Shown: one piece after another, positions 7,367 through 14,629 of the stretch
Position numbering within the stretch: position 1 is the first letter of the stretch
How the letters are laid out: each line of letters begins with the position of its first letter
From: an uncultured Alistipes sp.
GTDB lineage: Bacteria; Bacteroidota; Bacteroidia; Bacteroidales; Rikenellaceae
Direction: 5' to 3'
Assembly (NCBI GenBank): GCA_904502075.1
Contig: CAJGDL010000035.1
Location: 1 to 14,629 of the forward strand
Length of the DNA: 14,629 nucleotides
Translations under genes and position numbers: made by a program
Notes under the pieces: model-generated
What the model saw: only the letters and a program-made list of their open reading frames with translations
The model's database searches: none
What the model was told of the DNA's origin: nothing

Positions 7367-8479
7367 ATGTCTTTACGCTATCGAACCACACACCGAAAAG
7401 AGAGCCTATCGCGAAGCCTTGGCAACGGGCTCCGCGCCTTGATCCTCTTGTGTCTGCTGCCTATAGGGTGCTCGAAAGAGAGAAAGCCTCCCTCGAAGAG
7501 CGAGGTACACACCGTAAAAGCGGCTACCGCAGAGAGCCTGACGACCCTCGAGAAGGAGTTTGTGGGGCTCTCCACGCCCGACGATGCCGTCAATTTAGCC
7601 TTTCGCATCGGAGGACAGATCCTCGATGTGCCGGTCTCGAAGGGGCGAAGCGTAAGCCGTGGAGCCCTGATTGCCGAGTTGGACCCACGCGAAGTGGAGA
7701 TCGTCGTCCAGGCCGACCGCACAGCCTTTGAGGAGGCCTCCTCGCACCTCGAGCGCATGAAACGGTTGTTGGCCCACGAGGCGATCTCGCTCCAGGAATA
7801 TGAGCAGGCTGTAACGCGCCATGCCCAAGCCCGTTCGATCTACGAAAACTCGCTCAAAATGCTCAACGACACAAAGATACGCGCTCCGTTCGAGGGTGTA
7901 ATCGAGGCCACCTATGTCGATACCTATCAGCGGGTCTCGGCCGGCGAGCCGATTGCCCGCTTGGTGAATCCGCTCACGCGCACCGTCTCGTTCACCGCTC
8001 CCGAGGGGCTGGTACGTCTGCTCGATCTTCCGACCACACACTTCCAAGTCCGCTTCGACAACTACCGGGGCGTGCGCTTCGAAGCCCGCCTGAAGAACCA
8101 TGCCCGCACCTCGTCCGATGGTTCGGGCTTCCCCACCTCGCTTACCCTCGTGAACCCCGACACGGCCCGCTACCCCATCGCGCCCGGAATGTCGTGTACG
8201 ATCCTGATGCAACTCGCCGACCCCGAAAAAGAGGCCGTCTCGGTGCCGCTGCGTGCGATCTATGCCCCCGCCGGCGGGGGAACCTGGGTCTGGGTGATCG
8301 ACCGTTCGAATCGCGTCGAGCGGCATCGTGTGCGGATCGGAAATCCCGTGGGAAGGGATCGCATCGCGATCGACAGCGGCCTTCGGGCCGGAGATCGGAT
8401 CGTAACGGCCGGCCTCTATCAACTGAAGGAGGGGGAGCAGGTGCGCATAATAAAGAACGATAACGACGAGCAACCATGA
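7367..8479 (+). CDS. RND efflux periplasmic adaptor (HlyD/AcrA-like lipoprotein)
   Basis: This is the membrane-fusion subunit that links an RND pump to its outer-membrane channel. From ATG 7367 it has 370 residues. An Arg-rich start leads to a hydrophobic run and a lipobox-like LPIGC with Cys35 as the likely lipid anchor. Next come a split lipoyl domain (about 79-110 and 172-200, with GGQILDVPVSKGRSVSRGALIAELDP and IRAPFEGVIEATYV), a short helical hairpin between (about 111-168) and beta-barrel and membrane-proximal domains to the end. The frame is open further upstream, to 7244, but that would overlap the preceding gene and the hairpin and would bury the signal peptide, so 7367 is preferred. 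It overlaps the pump gene by 4 bases (ATGA). The Pro at the -3 position of the lipobox is unusual. Confidence 0.9.
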   Translation: MSLRYRTTHRKESLSRSLGNGLRALILLCLLPIGCSKERKPPSKSEVHTVKAATAESLTTLEKEFVGLSTPDDAVNLAFRIGGQILDVPVSKGRSVSRGALIAELDPREVEIVVQADRTAFEEASSHLERMKRLLAHEAISLQEYEQAVTRHAQARSIYENSLKMLNDTKIRAPFEGVIEATYVDTYQRVSAGEPIARLVNPLTRTVSFTAPEGLVRLLDLPTTHFQVRFDNYRGVRFEARLKNHARTSSDGSGFPTSLTLVNPDTARYPIAPGMSCTILMQLADPEKEAVSVPLRAIYAPAGGGTWVWVIDRSNRVERHRVRIGNPVGRDRIAIDSGLRAGDRIVTAGLYQLKEGEQVRIIKNDNDEQP

Positions 8480-11400
8480 AATCTCTTCCCCGCCTTGCCC
8501 TGGAGCATCGGCCGCTCCTCTGGTTCATCCTGCTGATCTTTCTTGTGGGCGGAATATTGGGATTTCGCCACCTGGGAAAGAAGGAGGATGCGCTCTTCCG
8601 CATCAAGACGGCAGCCCTTTCGTGCCACTACCCGGGAGCCACCCCCGAGGAGGTCGAGCAACTGATCACCGAGCCAATTGAACGGGAGATCCAATCCATG
8701 GCTTCGGTGCATAAGATCACCTCCGAATCGCGCTTTGGCGAGGCCTTGATTCGTGTGGAACTCGACCCGGCAACCCCTCCGCACGAGATCTCGCAATGCT
8801 GGGACGAACTCCGAAGACGCACCCTCAACATCGCGCCACAACTCCCCTTAGGGGCCTCCGAAGTGATCGTACACGACGACTTCGGGGAGCTCTACGGACT
8901 CTACTATGGACTGACGGCCGACCCGGGGTTCTCCTTCGGCGAACTGCGCGAAGAGGCACAACAGATCCGCACCCGCCTGATGCGTATCGACGGCGTGCAA
9001 AAGATCGCTCTGTTCGGCGAGCAAGAGCCTGTGATCAACCTCTATATTTCGCTCTCGGCGTTGGCCGAATTCTCGATCCGCCCCGAGGCGATCGTGGCGG
9101 CAATCGAAGCCCAAAACCAACTCTTCGACAGCGGTACCCGAGAGGCCGGGGACCTTGAGATCATCCTTCGCGAAAGCGGCTCCTACCGCTCGCTCGACGA
9201 CCTGCGGAACCAACTGCTGATGGCCTCCGATGGCAGACAGTTTCGGTTGGGCGATGTCGCCCGCATCGAGCGCGGCTACCGCACGCCGCCCCCCTCGCTC
9301 ATGCGCGTCAACGGCCTCCCGGCGATCGGTATCGGCATCTCGACCGAGCCGGGGAGCGATGTAGTCAAGGTCGGAGAGGCGGTTCGTCACACGCTCCAAG
9401 GGCTCGATCTTCCGCTCGGTCTCACACTCGAAAGCCTCTACCCCGAGGATCAAATCGCCCGCGAGGCGACCAACACCTTTTTATGGAACCTCTTGGTGTC
9501 GCTGCTGATCGTCATCGGCATGATCATGCTGACCATGGGCCGCCGCGAAGGGGTGGTGATCGGCTCTTCGTTGCTGCTGGCCATCGGTGGCACCCTGCTG
9601 GGGATGCAACCCCTGGGCGAGGGGCTGAACCGCACCTCGCTGGCCGGATTCATCATTGCCATGGGGATGTTGGTCGATAATGCCATTGTGGTGACAGACA
9701 ACGCCAAACAGCAGATGGCCCTCGGCATGGTGCGCACAACGGCCTTGATTCGCGGTGCCGAACAACCCGCCCGAGGACTGCTCGGTGCCACGCTGATCGC
9801 CATCTTCTCCTTTCTTCCTTTGTACCTCGCCCCCTCGTCCGTGGCCGAGATCATCCGCCCACTCTTTATTGTCGTAAGCCTTTCGCTCCTGCTGAGTTGG
9901 TTTTTGGCCTTGACACAGACACCCCTCTTCGGGGAGCTCCTACTACGTCCGAGCAAGCGGATCGAAGATCCCCATACGGGGCCATTCTTCCGCACCTTCG
10001 ACCGCTTGTTGCAGGGTGCCCTGCGCCATCGTGCAGGGGTTGTAGTGGGGGCAGTGCTCCTCTTTGCAGGGGCATTGTGGAGCATGGGGCGCATGCCGCA
10101 AAACTTCTTTCCGAACCTCGACAAGCCCTACTTTCGGGCCGATGTTTGGCTTCCGAACGGCTACGATATCCGGGCCACGGAGCACCATCTCCTGCGCATG
10201 GAGGAGTGGCTACTCGCGCAACCCGAGGTCAAGCGCGTGTCGCTCACCGCAGGGGGTACCCCGCCTCGCTACTACCTGGCATCGGCGAGCGAAAGCGGAG
10301 AGCCCCACTTCGGCAATCTGCTCATCGAGCTCCACGACTCCCGCCAAACAGCCGATGTAGAGGAGCGTTTTTCGTGTTGGGTCGAGCAGGAACTTCCCGA
10401 TGTGTGGCTGCGTTCCTCGCTCTTCAAACTCTCGCCCGTACCCGATGCCGCGATCGAATTCGGCTTCATCGGCCCCAATATCGACACCCTGCAACGGCTC
10501 ACCGATCGGGCCGAAGCCATCCTGCTCCGAAACCCGCAAGCCCAAAACGTGCGCCAAAGTTGGGGCAACCGCATCCCGATTTGGACCCCTCTCTATTCGC
10601 AGATGAAGGGGCAACGCATCGGCATTTCGCGTAGCCGTTTGGCGGCAGGCATCACCCTCTCGACCGCCGGCTTCCGTTTGGGCGAATACCGCGAGGGAGA
10701 TCGCATCCTGCCGATTCTTCTTAAGGACGAAAACATCGAGAACTACAACCTCTCGAGTCTGCAGGCCATTCCTCTCTTCTCGCCCGCTGGACGAGTCTAC
10801 TCGCTGGAGCAGGCTGTCGACAGCCTGCGTTTCGATTTTGAGCGCAGCGTCATCCAGCGCTTCAACCGCGAACGGGTGATGAAGGCCCAATGCGACCCCC
10901 GACGCGGAGTCAACACCAAACTCCTCTTCCGCTCGCTCTACGACTCGGTGCGCCAACTTCCGCTTCCGAGTGGCTACCACCTGCGCCCCTTCGGGGAAGA
11001 GGAGAGCCAAACCGAATCGAACCATGCTCTGCAGGAGAAACTGCCCCTGACGGCTCTGTTGATCTTCCTCGTCCTGCTCTTGCTCTTCGGAAACTTCCGA
11101 AATCCGATCCTGATTCTTTTGCTTCAACCCCTCATCTTGGTGGGTGTAGTCCCCGGACTGTTGCTCACAGGAAAACTCTTCGACTTCTTCGCCCTGCTCG
11201 GGCTGCTGGGGCTGGTGGGGATGAATATCAAAAACAGCGTGGTGCTACTCTCCGAGGTCGAGCGTCTACGCCGAGAGGGCCGAAGCCCTTACGAAGCCCT
11301 CACCCAGGCCACGCGCCAAAGGGCCATCCCCGTGCTGGTTGCCTCGGGGACCACCATCCTGGGAATGATCCCCCTGCTCTTCGACTCCCTGTTTGGAGCC

Positions 11401-11538
11401 ATGGCCGCCACCATCATGGGCGGGCTCTTTGTCGGTACCCTACTCACCATTGGGCTACTGCCCGTGCTCTATGCCCTCTTTTATCGGATTCAACCCCCCT
11501 ACACGCCATGTATAGACTCCTTCTTGCCCTCCTGCTGA
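8476..11538 (+). CDS. RND-family efflux pump, inner-membrane subunit (AcrB/HAE1-like)
   Basis: This 1020-residue protein is a proton-driven RND exporter. It has the two-fold RND layout: TM1 (about 13-31), a large periplasmic loop opening with YPGATPEEVEQLITEPIE (52-69), TM2-TM6 (about 335-482), TM7 (518-537), a second large loop, and TM8-TM12 (about 856-1003). In TM4 the proton-relay motif reads GMLVDNAIVV with Asp401-Asn402, where AcrB has Asp407-Asp408. In TM10 the relay lysine is present as Lys919 in GMNIKNSVVL (AcrB Lys940). The CzcA-type metal-pump signature is absent, which favours export of organic compounds; the substrates are unknown. It starts inside the adaptor stop (ATGA) and its last 31 bases overlap the outer-membrane channel gene, so the three are tightly coupled. 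Confidence 0.95.
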   Translation: MKSLPRLALEHRPLLWFILLIFLVGGILGFRHLGKKEDALFRIKTAALSCHYPGATPEEVEQLITEPIEREIQSMASVHKITSESRFGEALIRVELDPATPPHEISQCWDELRRRTLNIAPQLPLGASEVIVHDDFGELYGLYYGLTADPGFSFGELREEAQQIRTRLMRIDGVQKIALFGEQEPVINLYISLSALAEFSIRPEAIVAAIEAQNQLFDSGTREAGDLEIILRESGSYRSLDDLRNQLLMASDGRQFRLGDVARIERGYRTPPPSLMRVNGLPAIGIGISTEPGSDVVKVGEAVRHTLQGLDLPLGLTLESLYPEDQIAREATNTFLWNLLVSLLIVIGMIMLTMGRREGVVIGSSLLLAIGGTLLGMQPLGEGLNRTSLAGFIIAMGMLVDNAIVVTDNAKQQMALGMVRTTALIRGAEQPARGLLGATLIAIFSFLPLYLAPSSVAEIIRPLFIVVSLSLLLSWFLALTQTPLFGELLLRPSKRIEDPHTGPFFRTFDRLLQGALRHRAGVVVGAVLLFAGALWSMGRMPQNFFPNLDKPYFRADVWLPNGYDIRATEHHLLRMEEWLLAQPEVKRVSLTAGGTPPRYYLASASESGEPHFGNLLIELHDSRQTADVEERFSCWVEQELPDVWLRSSLFKLSPVPDAAIEFGFIGPNIDTLQRLTDRAEAILLRNPQAQNVRQSWGNRIPIWTPLYSQMKGQRIGISRSRLAAGITLSTAGFRLGEYREGDRILPILLKDENIENYNLSSLQAIPLFSPAGRVYSLEQAVDSLRFDFERSVIQRFNRERVMKAQCDPRRGVNTKLLFRSLYDSVRQLPLPSGYHLRPFGEEESQTESNHALQEKLPLTALLIFLVLLLLFGNFRNPILILLLQPLILVGVVPGLLLTGKLFDFFALLGLLGLVGMNIKNSVVLLSEVERLRREGRSPYEALTQATRQRAIPVLVASGTTILGMIPLLFDSLFGAMAATIMGGLFVGTLLTIGLLPVLYALFYRIQPPYTPCIDSFLPSC

Positions 11539-12788
11539 TGCTCCCCGCAACCCATTTCGCCCAGGGACAAATCGGCCTTGCCTCCTATCGCGAAGCGGTG
11601 CTCCGTCACAGTTATCCGCTGCAAGCCGCTCGCGCCCACACGGCCGAGATGGCGGCACGAGAGGCGGTGGCCGAGAGCAATCTCCTACCCCGCCTCTCAC
11701 TCTCGGGCAACTTCGACTACGCCCTACGCCATGAAGAGGGGATCAAGCCCTGGAACTTCTCGCTCCAGCCCGAAATCACCGCCCCGCTCTACGAGGGAGG
11801 TCGCTTGCGGGCCACCTTGCGAGGGGCCGTGCTCGAGAGTTCGGCAAGCCGCGAAGAGGAGATCTCGACCGAACTCGAGATCCGCCATGCCGCCGACTAC
11901 GCGTACTGGAACCTATCGGCCAAAGAGGAGTTTCTCAAGGCGCAACGGCGCTATGTGGAGATCATCGGCTCGCTGAAACGGGTAATCGACGAGCGTTTCC
12001 GCGAAGGGTACATTGCACGCGGCGATCTGCTGATGATTGAGGCCCGCCTAAGTACCGCCAACTATGAGCTTCTCGTCACGGAGCAGCAATTCGAAGAGGC
12101 GTTGCACAACTTCAACATCCTGCGCGGAATGCCGAGTGATCAGCCCGTCACCCTCGCGGAGTCGATCCTCGACAGCCTACCGCTACCCCAACGCCTCGGC
12201 TTTGAAAAGATCCTCGATGCACGCCCCGATTTCCGATCGGCCCGCCTGCGTAGCGAAATAGCCCGCAACAAGATCCGCATCGAGCGGTCCAACTACAATC
12301 CACAACTGCACCTCGGAGTGCGCGGCGTGTGGCAGCCGCAAGCCCCAAACCGAAGAGGAACGACCTCCCTCGACGGAGAACTCTTTGCCCGTCTCTCGGT
12401 TCCGATATTCGGGTGGGGCGCCCGTCGCCGCACGCTGGATGCCACCCGCGCCGCCGCACTCCGGGTCGAGTGGCAACAGGCCGAACTCTACGACGAGATC
12501 CTGCGCGAGGAGCGCAACGGGTGGAGTGCCGTTGTGGAGAGCCACGCCCAAATCGCCACCGTAAGCGAGAGCCTGCGCATTGCCGGCGAAAACCTCGACC
12601 TGGGAACCTACTCCTACAGCGAGGGACTCACCACAATTCTCGATGTACTACAAACCCAACTCAACTGGATTCAGATCTACACAAACGCCATCACCGCCCA
12701 CTTCAACTACGCCGTGGCCTGCTCGAACTATCGACGCATCACGGGAGAACACGGCGATGCAAAATATACCCTGTCGAATCGAAAATAA
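11508..12788 (+). CDS. TolC-family outer-membrane efflux channel
   Basis: This 426-residue protein is the outer-membrane channel of the tripartite pump. ATG 11508 gives a clear signal peptide (MYRLLLALLLMLPATHFAQG, about 1-20), and the mature part begins with SYREAVLRHSYPLQAARA, the usual first OEP helix. Two OEP repeats are visible: the first with a strand region LSLSGNFDYAL and PLYEGGRLRATL, the second with NPQLHLGVRGVW and PIFGWGARRRTLDATRAAALR. Long helices rich in Glu, Ala and Arg lie between them, and LQTQLNWIQIYTNAITAHFNYAVA is the typical ending. The frame is open far upstream inside the pump gene, but only the start at 11508 has a signal peptide. It overlaps the pump by 31 bases. Its TAA stop shares two bases with the repeat element that follows. 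Confidence 0.93.
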   Translation: MYRLLLALLLMLPATHFAQGQIGLASYREAVLRHSYPLQAARAHTAEMAAREAVAESNLLPRLSLSGNFDYALRHEEGIKPWNFSLQPEITAPLYEGGRLRATLRGAVLESSASREEEISTELEIRHAADYAYWNLSAKEEFLKAQRRYVEIIGSLKRVIDERFREGYIARGDLLMIEARLSTANYELLVTEQQFEEALHNFNILRGMPSDQPVTLAESILDSLPLPQRLGFEKILDARPDFRSARLRSEIARNKIRIERSNYNPQLHLGVRGVWQPQAPNRRGTTSLDGELFARLSVPIFGWGARRRTLDATRAAALRVEWQQAELYDEILREERNGWSAVVESHAQIATVSESLRIAGENLDLGTYSYSEGLTTILDVLQTQLNWIQIYTNAITAHFNYAVACSNYRRITGEHGDAKYTLSNRK

Positions 12789-12860
12789 TTTTTTGATTTT
12801 AGAGGAGCATATTTCGACTTAACGCAGCAAGCCCCGGAAGGGTTGGTGGCGTAACGCCAC
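12787..12860 (+). repeat. Left partial copy of the intergenic repeat element
   Basis: It begins with the 18-base sequence AATTTTTTGATTTTAGAG (12787-12804), identical to 12882-12899. After 45 bases it has CCCCGGAAGGGTTG (12832-12845), identical to 12928-12941, which sits 46 bases into the second copy. It ends in a perfect 6-bp hairpin GTGGCG-TAA-CGCCAC (12846-12860). The complementary right arm of the second copy is not found here, so this looks like a half copy or a rearranged one. Confidence 0.65.
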
Positions 12861-12881
12861 TTTGGACTTGGATCAGCCCCC

Positions 12882-13009
12882 AATTTTTTGATTTTAGAGA
12901 GGCAGATTTTGTGCCGATATGAAAATTCCCCGGAAGGGTTGTACTTAGCGTACTACCCTTTCGGGGAATTGATTGAGGTGCAAAATATGCCCTATAAAAT
13001 CAAAAAATC
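12882..13009. repeat. Nested imperfect palindrome of about 128 bp (MITE/REP-like)
   Basis: The centre is a 21-bp stem (12924-12944 with 12950-12970, one G-U pair and one T-T mismatch) around the loop TTAGC. Further out, 12901-12915 pairs imperfectly with 12977-12991, and the ends 12882-12899 pair with 12992-13009 (16 of 18 bases). The two arms thus stay complementary over nearly their whole length. The termini ATTTTTTGATTTTA/TAAAATCAAAAAAT act like terminal inverted repeats. No coding sequence lies inside. It may serve as a two-way terminator between the efflux operon and the osmC-like gene; its repeat nature suggests a non-autonomous mobile element. Confidence 0.7.
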
Positions 13010-13400
13010 AAAAAGTGATGGATATCTCGGACTCCGTAGCACCAATCATCTTCAACATGCGAATCAGACCACACCCCTCGTTGTGGGTATTCAAAACTGC
13101 CTCGGAGATGGCCTCGTTGGTTGCGGGATCCTCTCCCTCCACACGATAGACCACCTTGAAGTCGGTGTAGTAGGCTTGCGCCTGAAGGGTCTCGGTGGAG
13201 AGGTTGCCCGAGACCTCGATCTCAAACCCCTTGACCTGCACGCGGGCTCGCTTGAGGTAGTATTCCAGGGTATAGGCGGCACACATGGCGGCCGAATAGA
13301 GCATCATCTCCTTGGGGTTGAGCGCCGTCATGTCGGCATGGCTCTGCAATTTGAATTTCACCGGCTCATCGCGGCGAACAGATACACGATAGTTCAACAT
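13008..13400 (-). CDS. OsmC-family protein (peroxiredoxin-like)
   Basis: This 130-residue minus-strand protein has the OsmC/Ohr/YhfA-type fold, whose characterised members reduce organic hydroperoxides through two cysteines. Both are present: Cys40 in NPKEMMLYSAAMCAAYTLEYYL, on the central helix, and Cys110 in NEGCGLIRMLK. The middle part KGFEIEVSGNL...DFKVVYRVEGE is the expected beta-rich segment. Length is normal for the YhfA-like branch (130-140 residues); whether it is a true hydroperoxide reductase is not settled by sequence. The start ATG at 13398-13400 lies downstream of an AT-rich spacer shared with the TPR gene. The last codon and TGA stop touch the end of the palindromic repeat. It converges with the efflux operon. 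Confidence 0.9.
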   Translation of the reverse strand: MLNYRVSVRRDEPVKFKLQSHADMTALNPKEMMLYSAAMCAAYTLEYYLKRARVQVKGFEIEVSGNLSTETLQAQAYYTDFKVVYRVEGEDPATNEAISEAVLNTHNEGCGLIRMLKMIGATESEISITF

Positions 13401-13597
13401 AGTTCGTTTGGTTTTTAATTATTATTATTTTAGTTTATTGTTTTGTTTGTTCTATAAACGAAACTTATTTCCCTTTTCGTATGTAAGGAGCTAAAAAAAG
13501 AAAAAAATTCTACACACGAAAAAGATTGCAAGAATCGTTCCTAAAAAGAGGAGGGCTTTGCCAAAAAATGAGTATCTTTGTTCGTTTATAAGACTAA
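13401..13597. other. AT-rich divergent intergenic region
   Basis: This spacer of about 200 bases separates the osmC-like gene (minus) from the TPR gene (plus) and should hold both promoters. It is far more AT-rich than the flanking genes and contains A runs near 13493-13507. On the minus strand TAAGTTTC (13461-13468 region) is only a near match to the TAnnTTTG box and has no TTTG at the right distance. No OxyR-like or other operator could be identified by eye. Confidence 0.5.
13557..13580 (+). promoter_or_regulatory. Candidate promoter for the TPR gene
   Basis: TATCTTTG (13573-13580) is an exact match to the TAnnTTTG box near -7 of Bacteroidetes promoters. It is followed by ATG 13604 after 23 bases. 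The only upstream TTTG (13557-13560) is 12 bases away, shorter than the usual 19-21, so the -33 element is uncertain. Confidence 0.5.
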
Positions 13598-13603
13598 ATG
13601 ACC

Positions 13604-14629
13604 ATGTTATCACGAATCATTCGATCTATCCTACTGATATTTGTTCTGTTATCGTCCATCGGAGCCGTTGCGCAGAGTTCCCAACAAACCCTTCGGGAGG
13701 AGATTTTGCGTGCCGAAGAGCTCTTTGAACGGGGTCGCTGGGCCGATGCCCGCCACGCCTGGATAGGGATCGAGCGGGAGTTGAGCGAGAATCAGCTGCC
13801 CGAGCGGGAGTTGGCAGCCTACTACCTGGCCGTATGTGCCGTTGAACTCGGCAGACCCGATGCCGAGACCGCTCTATTACGCTTCGAGGAGCGTTTTCCG
13901 GGATCATTGCGCACCAACGATGTGCGCTTTGCCCGCGCCTCGCACTACTGCACCACGGGAGAATACGAAAAGGCCCTGGAGACCTTCGAGAAGATCAACT
14001 ATCGCGCCCTCTCGGCAGACAACCGCAACAAATACGACATTCGCCGTGGCTACCTGGACTTCGCAGCGGGCGATTACGAGAAGGCCTACAACTACTTCGA
14101 GCGGGTGGACAAGAAGAGCGCCTACGCCGACCACGCCCTCTACTACCGCTCCTACATTGACTACACCAAGGGGGACTACACCAAGGCCAAGGCCGGATTT
14201 GAGGAACTCACCAAGAGCCACACCTACCAAAGCATCGCCCCCTTCTATCTCTTGCAACTGGAGTTTCGCGAAGAGAACTACACCTATGTGACCTCCAACG
14301 GCGACAAGCTGATCCCCACGGCCACGCCCGCGCAACAGAACGACTTGAGGCGCATGATCGCCGAGGCGTGGTTCCACCTGGACAACTACGCGAAAGCCTA
14401 CGAATACATCGCCGCCTACCACCAAAACGGAGGAGAGTCCACGCGCGAGGCGGCCTACATCGAGGGCTTCTCGCTCTACCGCTTGGCGCAATACCAAAAC
14501 GCTACGGAGGGGTTGCGTCGAGCCGCCGGGCCGGCAGATGCCCTGACGCAGAATGCCGCCTACCACCTGGCCGACTGCTACCTGCGCTTGGGCGACAAAC
14601 AATCGGCCATGCAGGCCTTTGCCATGGCC
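13604..14629 (+). CDS. Secreted tetratricopeptide-repeat protein, N-terminal part
   Basis: The frame stays open from ATG 13604 to the window edge (342 codons) and the protein continues outside. A signal peptide is clear: MLSRIIRSILLIFVLLSSIGAVAQS, with an Ala-Val-Ala cleavage site before Gln. The rest consists of TPR-like helical pairs with the pattern 'G-x-Y-x-K-A-x-x-x-F-x-x', seen as GEYEKALETFEKI, GDYEKAYNYFERV, GDYTKAKAGFEEL, DNYAKAYEYIAAY and AQYQNATEGLRRA. It should therefore be a periplasmic or outer-membrane-associated scaffold for protein contacts; similar large TPR proteins of Bacteroidales are uncharacterised. An in-frame ATG two codons earlier (13598) is an equally possible start and does not alter the signal peptide. 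No partner can be named from the neighbourhood. Confidence 0.85.
   Translation, partial: MLSRIIRSILLIFVLLSSIGAVAQSSQQTLREEILRAEELFERGRWADARHAWIGIERELSENQLPERELAAYYLAVCAVELGRPDAETALLRFEERFPGSLRTNDVRFARASHYCTTGEYEKALETFEKINYRALSADNRNKYDIRRGYLDFAAGDYEKAYNYFERVDKKSAYADHALYYRSYIDYTKGDYTKAKAGFEELTKSHTYQSIAPFYLLQLEFREENYTYVTSNGDKLIPTATPAQQNDLRRMIAEAWFHLDNYAKAYEYIAAYHQNGGESTREAAYIEGFSLYRLAQYQNATEGLRRAAGPADALTQNAAYHLADCYLRLGDKQSAMQAFAMA

Noticed and set aside
10890..11507. Open frame upstream of the outer-membrane channel gene, in frame with it
   Set aside because: It lies inside the RND pump gene, encodes a low-complexity Pro/Arg-rich product, and the signal peptide at 11508 marks the true start.
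12787..12899. Two direct repeats considered as a CRISPR array
   Set aside because: There are only two copies, no further repeats, no cas genes, and the inverted third copy fits a palindromic element instead.
12888..13418. 176-codon plus-strand ORF across the repeat and antisense to the osmC-like gene
   Set aside because: It is the antisense shadow of a clear OsmC-family gene with both conserved cysteines.
13904..14602. 232-codon minus-strand ORF
   Set aside because: It is antisense to the TPR gene, is Val/Gly-rich shadow sequence, and shows no domain.

Overview
The window looks like chromosomal DNA from a moderately GC-rich member of the Bacteroidota, most like Alistipes/Rikenellaceae (genus is an inference). 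The evidence is A-rich start regions without clear Shine-Dalgarno sequences, a TTTG-N19-TATCTTTG promoter of the Bacteroidetes type, and characteristic gene families (a BT_3928-type protein, a short SufD, a large secreted TPR protein). Coding is dense and nearly all on the plus strand.

Layout. (1) 2-313: C-terminal end of a ROK-family protein, followed by a RimJ/RimL-type GNAT acetyltransferase (317-850). (2) 851-1088: two rho-independent terminators in tandem, then the suf promoter. (3) 1089-7284: a probable operon sufB-sufC-sufD-sufS-tmk-BT_3928-like. SufBCD is the Fe-S cluster scaffold complex and SufS the cysteine desulfurase that feeds it. The thymidylate kinase and the DoxX/MauE-like membrane protein follow closely and probably share the transcript. 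A strong hairpin at 7329-7360 may end it. No SufE/SufU sulfur shuttle and no Fe-S regulator is visible. (4) 7367-12788: a three-gene tripartite RND efflux operon (lipoprotein adaptor, inner-membrane pump, TolC-like outer-membrane channel) with overlapping genes and no adjacent regulator. (5) 12787-13009: a repeat region between converging genes. It holds an 18-bp direct repeat and a nested imperfect palindrome of about 128 bp, resembling a non-autonomous MITE/REP element. The stop codons of both flanking genes touch it. (6) 13008-13400 (minus): an OsmC-family peroxiredoxin-like protein. (7) 13401-13603: a divergent AT-rich spacer, then the start of a secreted TPR protein that runs off the window (13604-14629).

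I found no new defence, CRISPR or biosynthetic system. The most unusual element is the palindromic repeat at 12787-13009. Lesser points are the short SufD, the hairpin ending six bases before the efflux adaptor start, the Asp-to-Asn change in the RND proton relay, and the possible RNA between the two terminators upstream of suf.
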